Positions 17,169 to 25,254 of a stretch of DNA of 42,493 nt are shown here, in pieces (position 1 is the stretch's first letter; the number at the start of each line of letters is the position of its first letter). Both the position numbers and the translations under genes were made by a program. The notes beneath the pieces were generated by a model that did not search any database, was not told the origin of the DNA, and saw nothing but the letters and a program-made list of their open reading frames with translations. This stretch comes from Bacteroidota bacterium (lineage in GTDB: Bacteria > Bacteroidota > Bacteroidia > B-17B0 > Aurantibacillaceae): the NCBI GenBank assembly GCA_025362395.1, contig JANYGK010000055.1, positions 1 through 42,493 of the forward strand, in the 5' to 3' direction.

Positions 17169-19427
17169 TTAGATTTTTATTCCCATTACAAGCACATCAT
17201 CCACTTGTTCATGGTTTTTCTTCCAACTATCAAAGGCATCCGAAATAATTTTTTTTTGTTCGTCCATGTTTTTGCTTGAAATGGCGCAGAACAGATCTTC
17301 CAACGGTTTGTATTTAAATTTTTTTCCTTTATCACCGCCAAACTGATCGGCATAACCGTCTGTAATTAAATACACACAATCCTTTTTTTGCAACAATATA
17401 ATTTGATTGGTATAGTTAATTATTTTGCCTGAAAAACTCTCCCCTATAGGCTGTTTATCTCCTTTGTAAATTTGAATACTATTGTTTCGTACTACATAAA
17501 TATTGCTGTTGGCTCCGGCAAACTGCATCGTTAAAGTATCGGGGTTAAATTCGCACATGGCAATTTCCATCCCATCCTTTATAGTACCTGTGCTTGTTTT
17601 ACTTTTAATGGTTTCGGGTAATTTTTTATTAATATAATCTAAAACCTCGGCGGGGGTGGTTATTAAAGGGTTATTAAGGGTTTGGTTCAACAATGTATTT
17701 CCTACCAAGCTCATAAACGCGCCGGGAACGCCGTGTCCTGTACAATCGGCAATAGCTAACATAACTTTATTGGTAGTGTTGTTAACACGGTTAGCCCAAT
17801 AAAAATCACCGCTTACTATATCTCGCGGCTTAAAAAAAACGAAATGCTGCGGAAATAAACCCTTCATTTCCTTGTCGTCAGGAATTACGCCCTGCTGTAT
17901 ACGGCTTGCATACGTAATGCTATCCGTTATCTCGTGGTTTTTAACTTCTATAATATCTTTTTGCCTTATAATTTCATTATTAAATTCCTGCAATTTCGCA
18001 TTCGTCTTTTTGCGGGCAATATTTGTTTTTATAGTAAAACTAAGGAACACAACTAATAATACCCCTCCTAAAATCCCTGCCCAGATAATGTATTTTTGCC
18101 TGTTAATTTCTTCCCCGGTAATGAGGTCTTTGTTTTTTTGGATCAGGTCTTTTTCTTTTTGCTCAGCTTTATATTTATAATCCAACTCCATTTGATTAAT
18201 TTTTTTTGAGTTTTGATTATTATTTACAGAATCGTTCCATTGTTTATAAAGCCTGAAATATTTAAACGCCTCTTTATAATTACCCATCATTTCATAGGTT
18301 TCACTCAGGCCTTTGTAATTATAAATATAATCGTCGGCCGACTGAAGTTGTTTGGTGATCACCAAAGCGCTATCGTAATATTTTACAGCCTTATCGTACT
18401 CTTTCATGTCTTTATAAATATCTGCTAACGACCCGTAAGCAACGGCTATTTCACTTACCAATTCAATTTTTTTATATTCGGTTAACGTCAAAAAATTATA
18501 CTCTAACGCTTTATCATATTGCTTCTGCTCATAAGCCACATTACCAATATTACCAATAGCGGAAAGATAGGTTCGCTGATCTTTTGCTTTAAGAGATGCG
18601 TCTTTACATAAATAATAATAATACAAAGCACTGTCTTCCACATGCATGTTGTGGTATACATTTCCTAATATCAGGTAGCTTACGTTGACCACTTCAATTA
18701 CCTCTGCATTTGTTGGGTTTCCTAAAACACTCAGTGACATTAAAGCATACTTTTTAGCCATGTTAGAGTCTTCCTCTTTATAAATAGTGGACATACTGAT
18801 GTAGAGCTCGGAAAGCTTATTGGTTTTATTATTTTGTTTGGCAATATCTATTGCCTCAAGGGATAGTTGTATCGCTTTTTTCCTATTTCCTATAAAGTCA
18901 TAGCTTCTTCCCATGCACATTAACACTTCAAGTTCACTTATAACACTCCCGCTTTTTTTAAATTCCGCAAGGTTACTATTCCCTATTTTTATACATGAAT
19001 CAAACTGACCCCTCATATAATAATTCATAATTATTAAGCTTTTTGCCCGGGCCAAATACCCTTTGTCGGTCTGTAAAAATGGAATGGCTTGTTTGGCATA
19101 ATCCATACTTTTACCGGCGCTGTCCAAAGCTTTAAATAAAAGCGATTTTGATATCAGTATAATTCCTTTCCGAATGTTTTCATGAGAAGGCCCGGCATTC
19201 AAATTTTCCATATCCACAATTACGGCCTTTGCTTTTGTGATCTCTTTGCCGTTTCCTAAAGCCACTATGAGCCCTGTGGCTTTACTTAGTTTTTCCTTTA
19301 CGTTTGCTGTTTTAAAATAATCCGCGTAAAGGCTATCGAGCGTTTTATTTTGCGAGGTAAGGCGTGTACCCGTTACGCTTATTAAAAAATAAGCGATCCA
19401 TAAATAGTTTATGCCGCAAAAATTCAT
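17169..19427 (-). CDS. TPR-sensor SpoIIE/PP2C phosphatase
   Basis: A 752-residue protein. It has a signal peptide or N-terminal anchor, then tetratricopeptide repeats from about 60 to 400 (for example the YDKALEYNFLTLTEYKK and YDKAVKYYDSALVITKQ helices), a transmembrane helix near 445-465, a coiled coil, and a C-terminal SpoIIE phosphatase (about 525-752). Metal motifs are IADCTGHGVPGAFMS and LITDGYADQFGGD, and the end is DDVLVMGIKI, closely matching the propeller phosphatase at 5970-9386. A periplasmic TPR sensor coupled to a cytosolic Ser/Thr phosphatase is inferred. It is divergent from hemA, with a palindromic site between them. Confidence 0.88.
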   Translation of the reverse strand: MNFCGINYLWIAYFLISVTGTRLTSQNKTLDSLYADYFKTANVKEKLSKATGLIVALGNGKEITKAKAVIVDMENLNAGPSHENIRKGIILISKSLLFKALDSAGKSMDYAKQAIPFLQTDKGYLARAKSLIIMNYYMRGQFDSCIKIGNSNLAEFKKSGSVISELEVLMCMGRSYDFIGNRKKAIQLSLEAIDIAKQNNKTNKLSELYISMSTIYKEEDSNMAKKYALMSLSVLGNPTNAEVIEVVNVSYLILGNVYHNMHVEDSALYYYYLCKDASLKAKDQRTYLSAIGNIGNVAYEQKQYDKALEYNFLTLTEYKKIELVSEIAVAYGSLADIYKDMKEYDKAVKYYDSALVITKQLQSADDYIYNYKGLSETYEMMGNYKEAFKYFRLYKQWNDSVNNNQNSKKINQMELDYKYKAEQKEKDLIQKNKDLITGEEINRQKYIIWAGILGGVLLVVFLSFTIKTNIARKKTNAKLQEFNNEIIRQKDIIEVKNHEITDSITYASRIQQGVIPDDKEMKGLFPQHFVFFKPRDIVSGDFYWANRVNNTTNKVMLAIADCTGHGVPGAFMSLVGNTLLNQTLNNPLITTPAEVLDYINKKLPETIKSKTSTGTIKDGMEIAMCEFNPDTLTMQFAGANSNIYVVRNNSIQIYKGDKQPIGESFSGKIINYTNQIILLQKKDCVYLITDGYADQFGGDKGKKFKYKPLEDLFCAISSKNMDEQKKIISDAFDSWKKNHEQVDDVLVMGIKI

Positions 19428-19483
19428 CCTGTAAAAATAGTAAAATACACGGGTTGTTATTTAGAATAGATATAAATATCGTT

Positions 19484-19505
19484 GTATGACACTTCTATGA
19501 CATAC
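19484..19505. promoter_or_regulatory. Imperfect 22-bp palindrome in the hemA/phosphatase divergent region
   Basis: GTATGACA (19484-19491) and TGACATAC (19498-19505) are inverted arms with one mismatch. The same stretch also reads as a direct repeat TATGACA at 19485 and 19496, spaced 11 bp. It lies 36 bp upstream of hemA and 56 bp upstream of the phosphatase gene, a usual place for an operator. Confidence 0.4.
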
Positions 19506-19541
19506 AAAAAAGAGCTTATAGCGTACTTTGTGTAAAGTAAT

Positions 19542-20771
19542 ATGGAGTCCTTTAAAATCATATCTCTTACCCATAAATTAGCCCCCCTGGAATTGATCGG
19601 TAAGTTGCATTTAGACGAGATACATCAAATCGAATATCTGGGTGCAATAAAATTGAAGATGGAATTAAAGGAGCTGCTTTTTTTAAGTACCTGCAACCGT
19701 GTTGAATTTGTTGTAAAAACAAACCGCGAAACAGACACTGCCTTTTTATCAGAACTCTTTTTATACATAAATTCTAAATTAACCGACCGGGAATTAGAAT
19801 CCCTTCTTTCAAAAATTAATATTCATAAAGGAGAAAACGCGTTAAGGCATTTATTTAATGTATCTGCCTCCTTAGATTCTTTAGTGGTTGGCGAACGGGA
19901 AATTATTACACAGGTTCGCAAAGCGTATGAGTTTTGCAACGGGTTGGGATTAACCGGAGACACGATACGCCTGGCGGTTAAGCAAACCATCGAAACAGCA
20001 AAAAAAGTATATACAGAAACAGACATTGCTAAAAATCCTGTATCCATAGTGTCTTTAGCCTACAGACAATTGCGTAATTTAGGAATTAAAAATAACGCAC
20101 GTATTGTATTTGTTGGTGCCGGAGAAACAAATGTGAATATGGCTAAGTATCTTAAAAAGCATGAGTACGCCAATTTTACGGTGTTTAACCGAACATTGGC
20201 TAATGCCGAAATATTAGCGAAAGACCTTAACGGAAAAGCATTTGAATTATCTTCCATCCAAAATTTTAATGAAGGCTTTGATGTATTGATCACTTGCACT
20301 TCCGCACAGGAACCGGTTATAACAGAACCTATTTATGCAAGCTTACTTAAAGGCGATATCGGAAAAAAAGTAGTAATTGATTTAGCCTTACCGGCTGATG
20401 TAGATGCAAAAGTAATTAAGAACAACGATTGTTTTTATGTTGATATTGAATCCTTAAAAAAGCAAGCGGTCGAAAATTTAACGAAACGTGAAAGTGAGAT
20501 AGAAGCTTGCAAAGCCATTATTGAGGCCAAGGTAGGAGAGTTTGGTCAATTATACCGGGAACGTAAAATTGAACTGGCCTTTGGTGAAATTCCCAAACAA
20601 ATAAGAAGTATTAAAGAAGTTGCCATTAACGAAGTGTTTGCCAAAGACCTTAACATGATGGATAGTGAAAGCAAAGAAGTACTTGAAAAAGTATTGAGTT
20701 ATATGGAAAAAAAATATAACGCTTTAACTATTAAAACCGCTAAAAAGGTTTTCCTCGAAGAAAATTATTAA
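19542..20771 (+). CDS. hemA: Glutamyl-tRNA reductase
   Basis: A 409-residue enzyme that reduces glutamyl-tRNA(Glu) to glutamate-1-semialdehyde with NADPH, the first step of the C5 heme pathway. It carries the catalytic FLSTCNRVEF motif (Cys51), the SLDSLVVGEREIITQVRKAY signature near residue 110, an NADPH-binding VFVGAGETN loop near 190, and a C-terminal helical dimerisation domain. Length is in the normal 400-460 range. It is the first gene of a heme cluster; the next gene, hemCD, starts 197 bp later, after a MITE-like element, so hemCD may have its own promoter. Confidence 0.96.
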   Translation: MESFKIISLTHKLAPLELIGKLHLDEIHQIEYLGAIKLKMELKELLFLSTCNRVEFVVKTNRETDTAFLSELFLYINSKLTDRELESLLSKINIHKGENALRHLFNVSASLDSLVVGEREIITQVRKAYEFCNGLGLTGDTIRLAVKQTIETAKKVYTETDIAKNPVSIVSLAYRQLRNLGIKNNARIVFVGAGETNVNMAKYLKKHEYANFTVFNRTLANAEILAKDLNGKAFELSSIQNFNEGFDVLITCTSAQEPVITEPIYASLLKGDIGKKVVIDLALPADVDAKVIKNNDCFYVDIESLKKQAVENLTKRESEIEACKAIIEAKVGEFGQLYRERKIELAFGEIPKQIRSIKEVAINEVFAKDLNMMDSESKEVLEKVLSYMEKKYNALTIKTAKKVFLEENY

Positions 20772-20776
20772 TCAGC

Positions 20777-20906
20777 TTAACCGCTATGGGCGCAGAGTTT
20801 TACTAGTTGTTATGATGCGCAAACAACTCAAAAAAGACTTTAAGTTTTTCAATCAATTTTATAATCTCCGTGCACTCAGCTTTTTCTTTGCAATCTTTGC
20901 GGTTAA
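20777..20906. mobile_element. MITE-like element with imperfect terminal inverted repeats
   Basis: Starts TTAACCGC (20777-20784) and ends GCGGTTAA (20899-20906). Similarity extends inwards: both arms share the pattern TTAACCGC, then A-G, then GCA[GA]AG. Inside lie a smaller hairpin (AGTTGTT 20805-20811 with AACAACT 20822-20828) and stretches such as CTCCGTGCACTCAGC and CTTTGCAATCTTTGCGGTTAA. From memory this style of short 'CGCAAAG/CGCAGAG' repeat is common between genes in Bacteroidota. No coding potential. Confidence 0.5.
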
Positions 20907-20968
20907 AATCCGGAAATATGTTTAAAAATAGCTTATCTTGCTGCCTCTAATTTGTTAGTTAACAACGT

Positions 20969-22546
20969 ATGATAACCATTGGTACACGCGGCAGCGACCT
21001 TGCACTCTGGCAGGCTAATTACACAAAAGACCTACTCGAGAAACAAGGGCACGAAGTTCAGCTAAAAATTATTGCAACTAAAGGTGATGCTTCGCAACAA
21101 TGGAATACAAGTTTTGATAAGCTGGAAGGCAAAGGCTTTTTTACAAAAGAATTAGAAGAAGAATTACTCGCAGGCACCATTGATGTTGCCGTACACTCCC
21201 ATAAAGACCTCCCCACAGAAAGCCCTGAAGGCTTAATAATAGCAGGCGTTTCGTCGCGTGAAAACCCGGCAGACTGGATTGTGATGCGTGAAGAATGTGT
21301 GGATGATAAAAAGAAATTCTCTTTAAAAGAACATGCAAAAGTAGGAACGTCTTCCGCGCGCCGCAAATCACAACTATTGGCCTTTAGGCCTGATGTTGAA
21401 ATAACAGACCTGAGAGGAAATGTACCAACCCGTATCAATAAATTAAGGGAAGGTCAATATGATGCCATTTTACTGGCAGCTGCGGGTTTAGAACGTTTAG
21501 AACTTGACCTGTCCGATTTTCATGTAGAGCAATTAGAACCTACAGAATTTATTCCTGCCCCCGCACAAGGCGTGCTGGCATGGCAAATACGGGAAGATGA
21601 TTATAAACTGACGGATGTTTTTGATGCTATCTGCGATTATGATGTTATGGTTAACATTAATATTGAGCGTCGTGTGTTGAATTTACTGGATGGCGGTTGT
21701 CAATTACCTTTGGGTATTTTTTGCGATGTGGAAATGAACGATCAAGACAGAAAATTATTTAAGGTTTCTGTGGCGGTTGCTGATGCTTGGAACATGCAGC
21801 CAAAGCAACTGTATTATGAAACCACCAATACGGAAGACCTGCCTGAAAAAATAGTAGAGCATATTCATCGCATTAGCGGTAAATCTATTTTTATTTCGAG
21901 AGATCAACATGAAAGCAATAACTTGAACCGGTGGCTGAAGAGCCTTGGTTTTACTATAGAAAGCAAAAGTTTAATCGATCTTAAAAAACTAACGATCAAG
22001 GAGCTTCCTAAGAGCGATTGGTTGTTTTTCAGCAGCAAGCATGCGGTTGAATTTTTCTTTATGCAAAAGCCGAATATCGGTACTACAAAAATCGGCTGTA
22101 TCGGTAAATCTACATCGCAGGCTATACGTGAGCTGGGCCTAAGGGCTGATTTTATAGGGCAAAGTACTGATACAAAACTAGTGGGCAAGCAGTTTTCAGC
22201 ACGTGTTGGTTTAGGTAAAGTCGTTTTTCCGGTTGCAAGGGAAAGTATGCGCACCATACAATGGCAATTTCCTAAACAACAAAATGTAATTGACCTGCCA
22301 ATTTATGCTGCCTTAAAAGTTCCGCATGAAGTGACTGAAACAACCGATATACTGGTGTTTACAAGCCCAAGTAATGCTGAATCCTATTTAGAAAAAAATA
22401 AAATACATCCGCACCAAAAAATAATTGCCATGGGTGAGGCCACAGAAAAATCATTATTAAAAGCAAAGGTAAAAGCCGAACAAATACACAAGCCGCATTC
22501 GTTTGACGATCTTGGCTTGTTCAGAGCTATTTTAAACACTTTATAA
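20969..22546 (+). CDS. hemCD: Fused hydroxymethylbilane synthase / uroporphyrinogen-III synthase
   Basis: A 525-residue two-domain enzyme. Residues 1 to about 300 are HemC, with the GTRGSDLALWQA start, HSHKDLPTE near residue 77, GTSSARRKSQLL near 126, and Cys244 in LDGGCQLPLG as the dipyrromethane-cofactor attachment site. Residues about 305-525 are HemD: ISRDQHESNN, WLFFSSKHAVEFFF, IGCIGKSTSQA and LVFTSPSNAESYL match the weakly conserved uroporphyrinogen-III synthase pattern. Together they turn four porphobilinogen molecules into uroporphyrinogen III without releasing the unstable linear intermediate. There is no stop or restart between the domains. Bacteria usually have separate hemC and hemD genes, though fusions occur. 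Confidence 0.92.
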   Translation: MITIGTRGSDLALWQANYTKDLLEKQGHEVQLKIIATKGDASQQWNTSFDKLEGKGFFTKELEEELLAGTIDVAVHSHKDLPTESPEGLIIAGVSSRENPADWIVMREECVDDKKKFSLKEHAKVGTSSARRKSQLLAFRPDVEITDLRGNVPTRINKLREGQYDAILLAAAGLERLELDLSDFHVEQLEPTEFIPAPAQGVLAWQIREDDYKLTDVFDAICDYDVMVNINIERRVLNLLDGGCQLPLGIFCDVEMNDQDRKLFKVSVAVADAWNMQPKQLYYETTNTEDLPEKIVEHIHRISGKSIFISRDQHESNNLNRWLKSLGFTIESKSLIDLKKLTIKELPKSDWLFFSSKHAVEFFFMQKPNIGTTKIGCIGKSTSQAIRELGLRADFIGQSTDTKLVGKQFSARVGLGKVVFPVARESMRTIQWQFPKQQNVIDLPIYAALKVPHEVTETTDILVFTSPSNAESYLEKNKIHPHQKIIAMGEATEKSLLKAKVKAEQIHKPHSFDDLGLFRAILNTL

Positions 22547-22597
22547 TAATTTGAACATGATATAATTTGAACTAAAAAAGTAAATACCGTTAAAAAC

Positions 22598-22605
22598 TAC
22601 TTTTG
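22598..22605 (+). promoter_or_regulatory. -7 promoter box before the membrane gene and hemB
   Basis: TACTTTTG matches TAnnTTTG exactly, 10 nt before the ATG at 22616, so the transcript would have almost no leader. Just upstream, ATAATTTGAAC occurs twice (22546-22556 and 22562-22572), a 16-bp-period direct repeat that may bind a regulator. Confidence 0.45.
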
Positions 22606-22615
22606 TCTGAATAAA

Positions 22616-23284
22616 ATGACACCGTATCAAAACCCAACCATTTATCTTGGCAATTTACGAGTTGATGAGCCTGTTACAACCCTAACCGACTTTCTGTTTA
22701 TAGGCATTTGTTTTTACGCATTTTATAAAACCGGTGCTTTTGCCGGCAATAAAGGCATTAATCTATACCGTTGGTTTTTTCTGCTCACAGGCTGCTCATC
22801 TTTAATTGCAGCCCTTATAGGTCATGCTTTTTTGTATTATTTTGGTTGGGAAGCAAAAATATACGGTTGGGTCACAGGCATTATAAGTGTGTCCTTTGCA
22901 CAGTTTGCGGCCCTATACCATACCAGGGAAAGTATCAGCAAATCTATTTTTAAAACATTAATGGTGCTTAATATTACAGAGGTGCTGGCGGCGTTTATTT
23001 TAACCTTTGTTATTTATTCATTTACAGTTGTAGAAATTCATACAGCATATTGTTTATTGATTAACGTTACTATTTTAGAATCGATACACTATAAAAAAAC
23101 AAAGTCTGTATTTAGTAAATACATGCTTTATGGTGTCGGCTTTTGTGTATTAGCAGTTCTTGTCCATGTTTTTAAACTTGCTATTTCTGTATGGTTTAAC
23201 CATTTGGATCTGAGTCATATTTTTATGGCTTTAAGTATGTTTACTATGTACAGAGGAGTTAAATTAAATAATGAGCCTTTTTAA
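22616..23284 (+). CDS. Multi-pass membrane protein in the heme cluster, unrecognised
   Basis: A 222-residue integral membrane protein with about seven hydrophobic helices. The N-terminal segment DEPVTTLTDFLF leads into helix 1. Charged or polar spots include HAFLYYFGWE, YHTRES and HVFKLAISVWFNHLDLSH, so several His residues lie near helix ends. No family was assigned with confidence; it could be one of the small DUF families of Bacteroidota membrane proteins. It overlaps the annotated hemB start by 14 bp and follows hemCD by 69 bp, so a link to heme is suggested by context only. Confidence 0.7.
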   Translation: MTPYQNPTIYLGNLRVDEPVTTLTDFLFIGICFYAFYKTGAFAGNKGINLYRWFFLLTGCSSLIAALIGHAFLYYFGWEAKIYGWVTGIISVSFAQFAALYHTRESISKSIFKTLMVLNITEVLAAFILTFVIYSFTVVEIHTAYCLLINVTILESIHYKKTKSVFSKYMLYGVGFCVLAVLVHVFKLAISVWFNHLDLSHIFMALSMFTMYRGVKLNNEPF

Positions 23285-24269
23285 TAAAATCAATATGATC
23301 ACACATCGTCCCCGCAGAAACCGCAAATCGGCCGCTATCAGAAATATGGTACAGGAAAACCACGTATCGGTAAATGATTTTATTTATCCTTTATTTTTAA
23401 TTGACGGGGGAAATAAAAAAACGGAAGTAAGCTCTATGCCGGGTATTTTCAGATGGAGCCCTGACCTGATTTTAAATGAAATTGAAAGCTGCATGAAGCT
23501 TGGTATTACGGCGTTTGATGTGTTCCCCAGCATTAATGATACGTTAAAAGATAAAACGGCTACCGAAAGCTTAAATAAGAACGGCGTGTATTTAAAAACA
23601 TTAACCCTTATTAAAAAGAAATTTCCGGAAGCCTGCATTATGACCGATGTGGCCATGGACCCTTACAGCAGCGACGGGCACGACGGCCTGGTAGAAAACG
23701 GAAAAATAGTAAACGATAAAACACTCGACATATTAGCGAAGATGGCTGTTGCGCAAGCTGATTGCGGCATTGACATTATAGGGCCGAGTGATATGATGGA
23801 CGGACGCGTTGGCTTTATTCGTGAAGCATTAGATGATGCGGGGCATGAAGAAGTTTCCATTATGAGCTACACGGCTAAATACGCCAGCGGTTTTTATAAT
23901 CCTTTTCGCGATGCTTTGGACAGTGCACCAAAATTTGGAGATAAAAAAACTTACCAAATGAATCCTGCAAACGGAAGAGAGGCCTTAATTGAAGCGCAAC
24001 TCGACACCGAAGAGGGGGCAGATTTTTTAATGGTAAAACCGGCGTTAAGTTACCTGGATGTGATTAAAGACCTCAGCACTCATTTTGATTTACCGATAGC
24101 GGCTTATAATGTAAGCGGCGAATATTCAATGGTGAAAGCTGCTGCCGCCAAAGGCTGGATAGATGGTGAACGTGTGCGCGATGAAATTTTATTGAGTATG
24201 AAACGTGCCGGTGCCTCTGTTATACTAAGCTACTTTGCTAAAGAATGGGCTTTGAGTAATAAAAAATAG
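23271..24269 (+). CDS. hemB: Porphobilinogen synthase (delta-aminolevulinate dehydratase)
   Basis: A 332-residue enzyme that condenses two 5-aminolevulinate molecules to porphobilinogen. The two active-site lysines are visible: Lys203 in SYTAKYASGFY and Lys256 in LMVKPALSY, 53 apart as in known enzymes. The metal region DVAMDPYSSDGHDG has Asp and Ala where zinc enzymes have cysteines, which points to a Mg-dependent type. The start at 23271 overlaps the upstream membrane-protein gene; a second Met at 23295 (MITHRPRRNRKS) matches the usual family N-terminus better and is a real alternative. It is the last gene of the heme cluster. Confidence 0.95.
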   Translation: MSLFNKINMITHRPRRNRKSAAIRNMVQENHVSVNDFIYPLFLIDGGNKKTEVSSMPGIFRWSPDLILNEIESCMKLGITAFDVFPSINDTLKDKTATESLNKNGVYLKTLTLIKKKFPEACIMTDVAMDPYSSDGHDGLVENGKIVNDKTLDILAKMAVAQADCGIDIIGPSDMMDGRVGFIREALDDAGHEEVSIMSYTAKYASGFYNPFRDALDSAPKFGDKKTYQMNPANGREALIEAQLDTEEGADFLMVKPALSYLDVIKDLSTHFDLPIAAYNVSGEYSMVKAAAAKGWIDGERVRDEILLSMKRAGASVILSYFAKEWALSNKK

Positions 24270-24330
24270 CCTCCTTAAAATCAACATCTTACTTCTAATT
24301 CTACAAATAAATTTGGCAACGTTTATATTA

Positions 24331-24346
24331 ATCGTAATTTTACGAT
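24331..24346. promoter_or_regulatory. ArsR operator 1
   Basis: ATCGTAA-TT-TTACGAT has perfect 7-bp arms and lies 3 nt before the arsR ATG at 24350. A near copy lies at 24721. An upstream TTTG (24312-24315) and the embedded TAATTTTA (24335-24342) are spaced like Bacteroidota -33/-7 elements, so the operator overlaps the promoter and the arsR mRNA may be nearly leaderless. Confidence 0.75.
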
Positions 24347-24349
24347 ATA

Positions 24350-24679
24350 ATGGGGGCAACTAAAACCGAAGAGTTTACGATTAAAGATACTAAAATCGCT
24401 AAATATGCCAAAGCACTGGCACATCCGGCGCGTATTGCTATATTACAATTATTGATTAAAAAACAAGCCTGTATTTGCGGTGATATCGTTGATGAGTTAC
24501 CGCTTTCGCAAAGTACTGTGTCGCAACATTTAAAGGAGTTGAAAGACGCCGGCTTAATTAAAGGTGAGATTGACGGGGTAAAAGTTTGTTATTGCATTGA
24601 TGAAATAGAATGGGAAATTGCCAAGTCTTATTTAAATTCTCTTTTCAACTCTACTATCTCTAAAAATAAATGTTGTTAA
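24350..24679 (+). CDS. arsR: ArsR/SmtB family metalloregulator
   Basis: A 109-residue winged-helix repressor. The N-terminal helix carries the YAKALAHPARIAILQLL motif, and the recognition region is LPLSQSTVSQHLKELKDAGLI. Likely arsenite ligands are Cys41 and Cys43 in QACICGDIV, at the ELCVCDL-like position, with further Cys in VCYC and the C-terminal CC pair. It should bind the palindromes at 24331 and 24721, repress itself and the genes downstream, and release DNA on arsenite. It leads an operon with DUF6428, arsC and acr3. Confidence 0.93.
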   Translation: MGATKTEEFTIKDTKIAKYAKALAHPARIAILQLLIKKQACICGDIVDELPLSQSTVSQHLKELKDAGLIKGEIDGVKVCYCIDEIEWEIAKSYLNSLFNSTISKNKCC

Positions 24680-24720
24680 TAAAAGTTGAAGAAGAGGGAA
24701 GAAAAAATCTGTCTAAATAA

Positions 24721-24736
24721 ATCGTTAAATTACGAT
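24721..24736. promoter_or_regulatory. ArsR operator 2, internal to the operon
   Basis: ATCGTTAAATTACGAT shares the ATCGT...TTACGAT arms of operator 1 with one arm mismatch. It lies between arsR and the DUF6428 gene, 34 nt before that ATG, suggesting a second ArsR-controlled promoter for the resistance genes. Confidence 0.7.
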
Positions 24737-24770
24737 AAATAACAATTATAAACCATAAAAATAAAACCAA

Positions 24771-25243
24771 ATGAAATTATCAGAAATTAAACACCACCTT
24801 GCTACTGCAGAAGCAGTAAACTTTCAATTAGACGATGGCTCCTATGTACCGAACATTTCCATGTTACGGAAGTAGGTGTTATTGATAAACACTTTATAGA
24901 TTGCGGCGGCACAGAACGAAGAGAAAAAGTAGCCGGTTTCCAACTTTGGAATGCCAATGATACTGAGCATCGTTTAAAGCCCGGAAAGCTTTTAAACATT
25001 ATCGCTTTATCCGAAAAGGTATTAGGCATGGAAAACTTGGACATTGAAGTAGAGTATCAATCCAATACGATTGGCAAATACGATTTGGATTTTAACGGAA
25101 AAGACTTTGTATTAGTTTCAAAAAAAACCGATTGTTTGGCAAAAGAAAATTGCGGCGTGCCGGCAGATAAACAAAAAATTAGCTTATCCGATTTATCTAA
25201 AACAGAAAAAAGCTGCTGCACGCCCGGTAGTGGTTGTTGCTAA
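24771..25243 (+). pseudogene. DUF6428 family protein, frameshifted
   Basis: The ATG at 24771 starts MKLSEIKHHLATAEAVNFQL..., but this frame stops after 34 residues (TAG 24873-24875). From 24851 another frame continues the same protein (EHFHVTEVGVIDKHFIDCGG ... FQLWNAND ... LKPGKLLNIIALSEKV ... IEVEYQSNTIGKYDLDF) to the stop at 25241-25243, ending in Cys-rich CC...GCC. Joining the frames at 24849-24851 (VP then EHFH) restores about 157 residues resembling the DUF6428 proteins found in Bacteroidota ars operons. One missing base explains it. No slippery heptamer is visible, so a mutation or an assembly error is likelier than programmed shifting. The intact family has no known biochemical role. 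Confidence 0.8.
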
Positions 25244-25254
25244 TACTATGTAAT

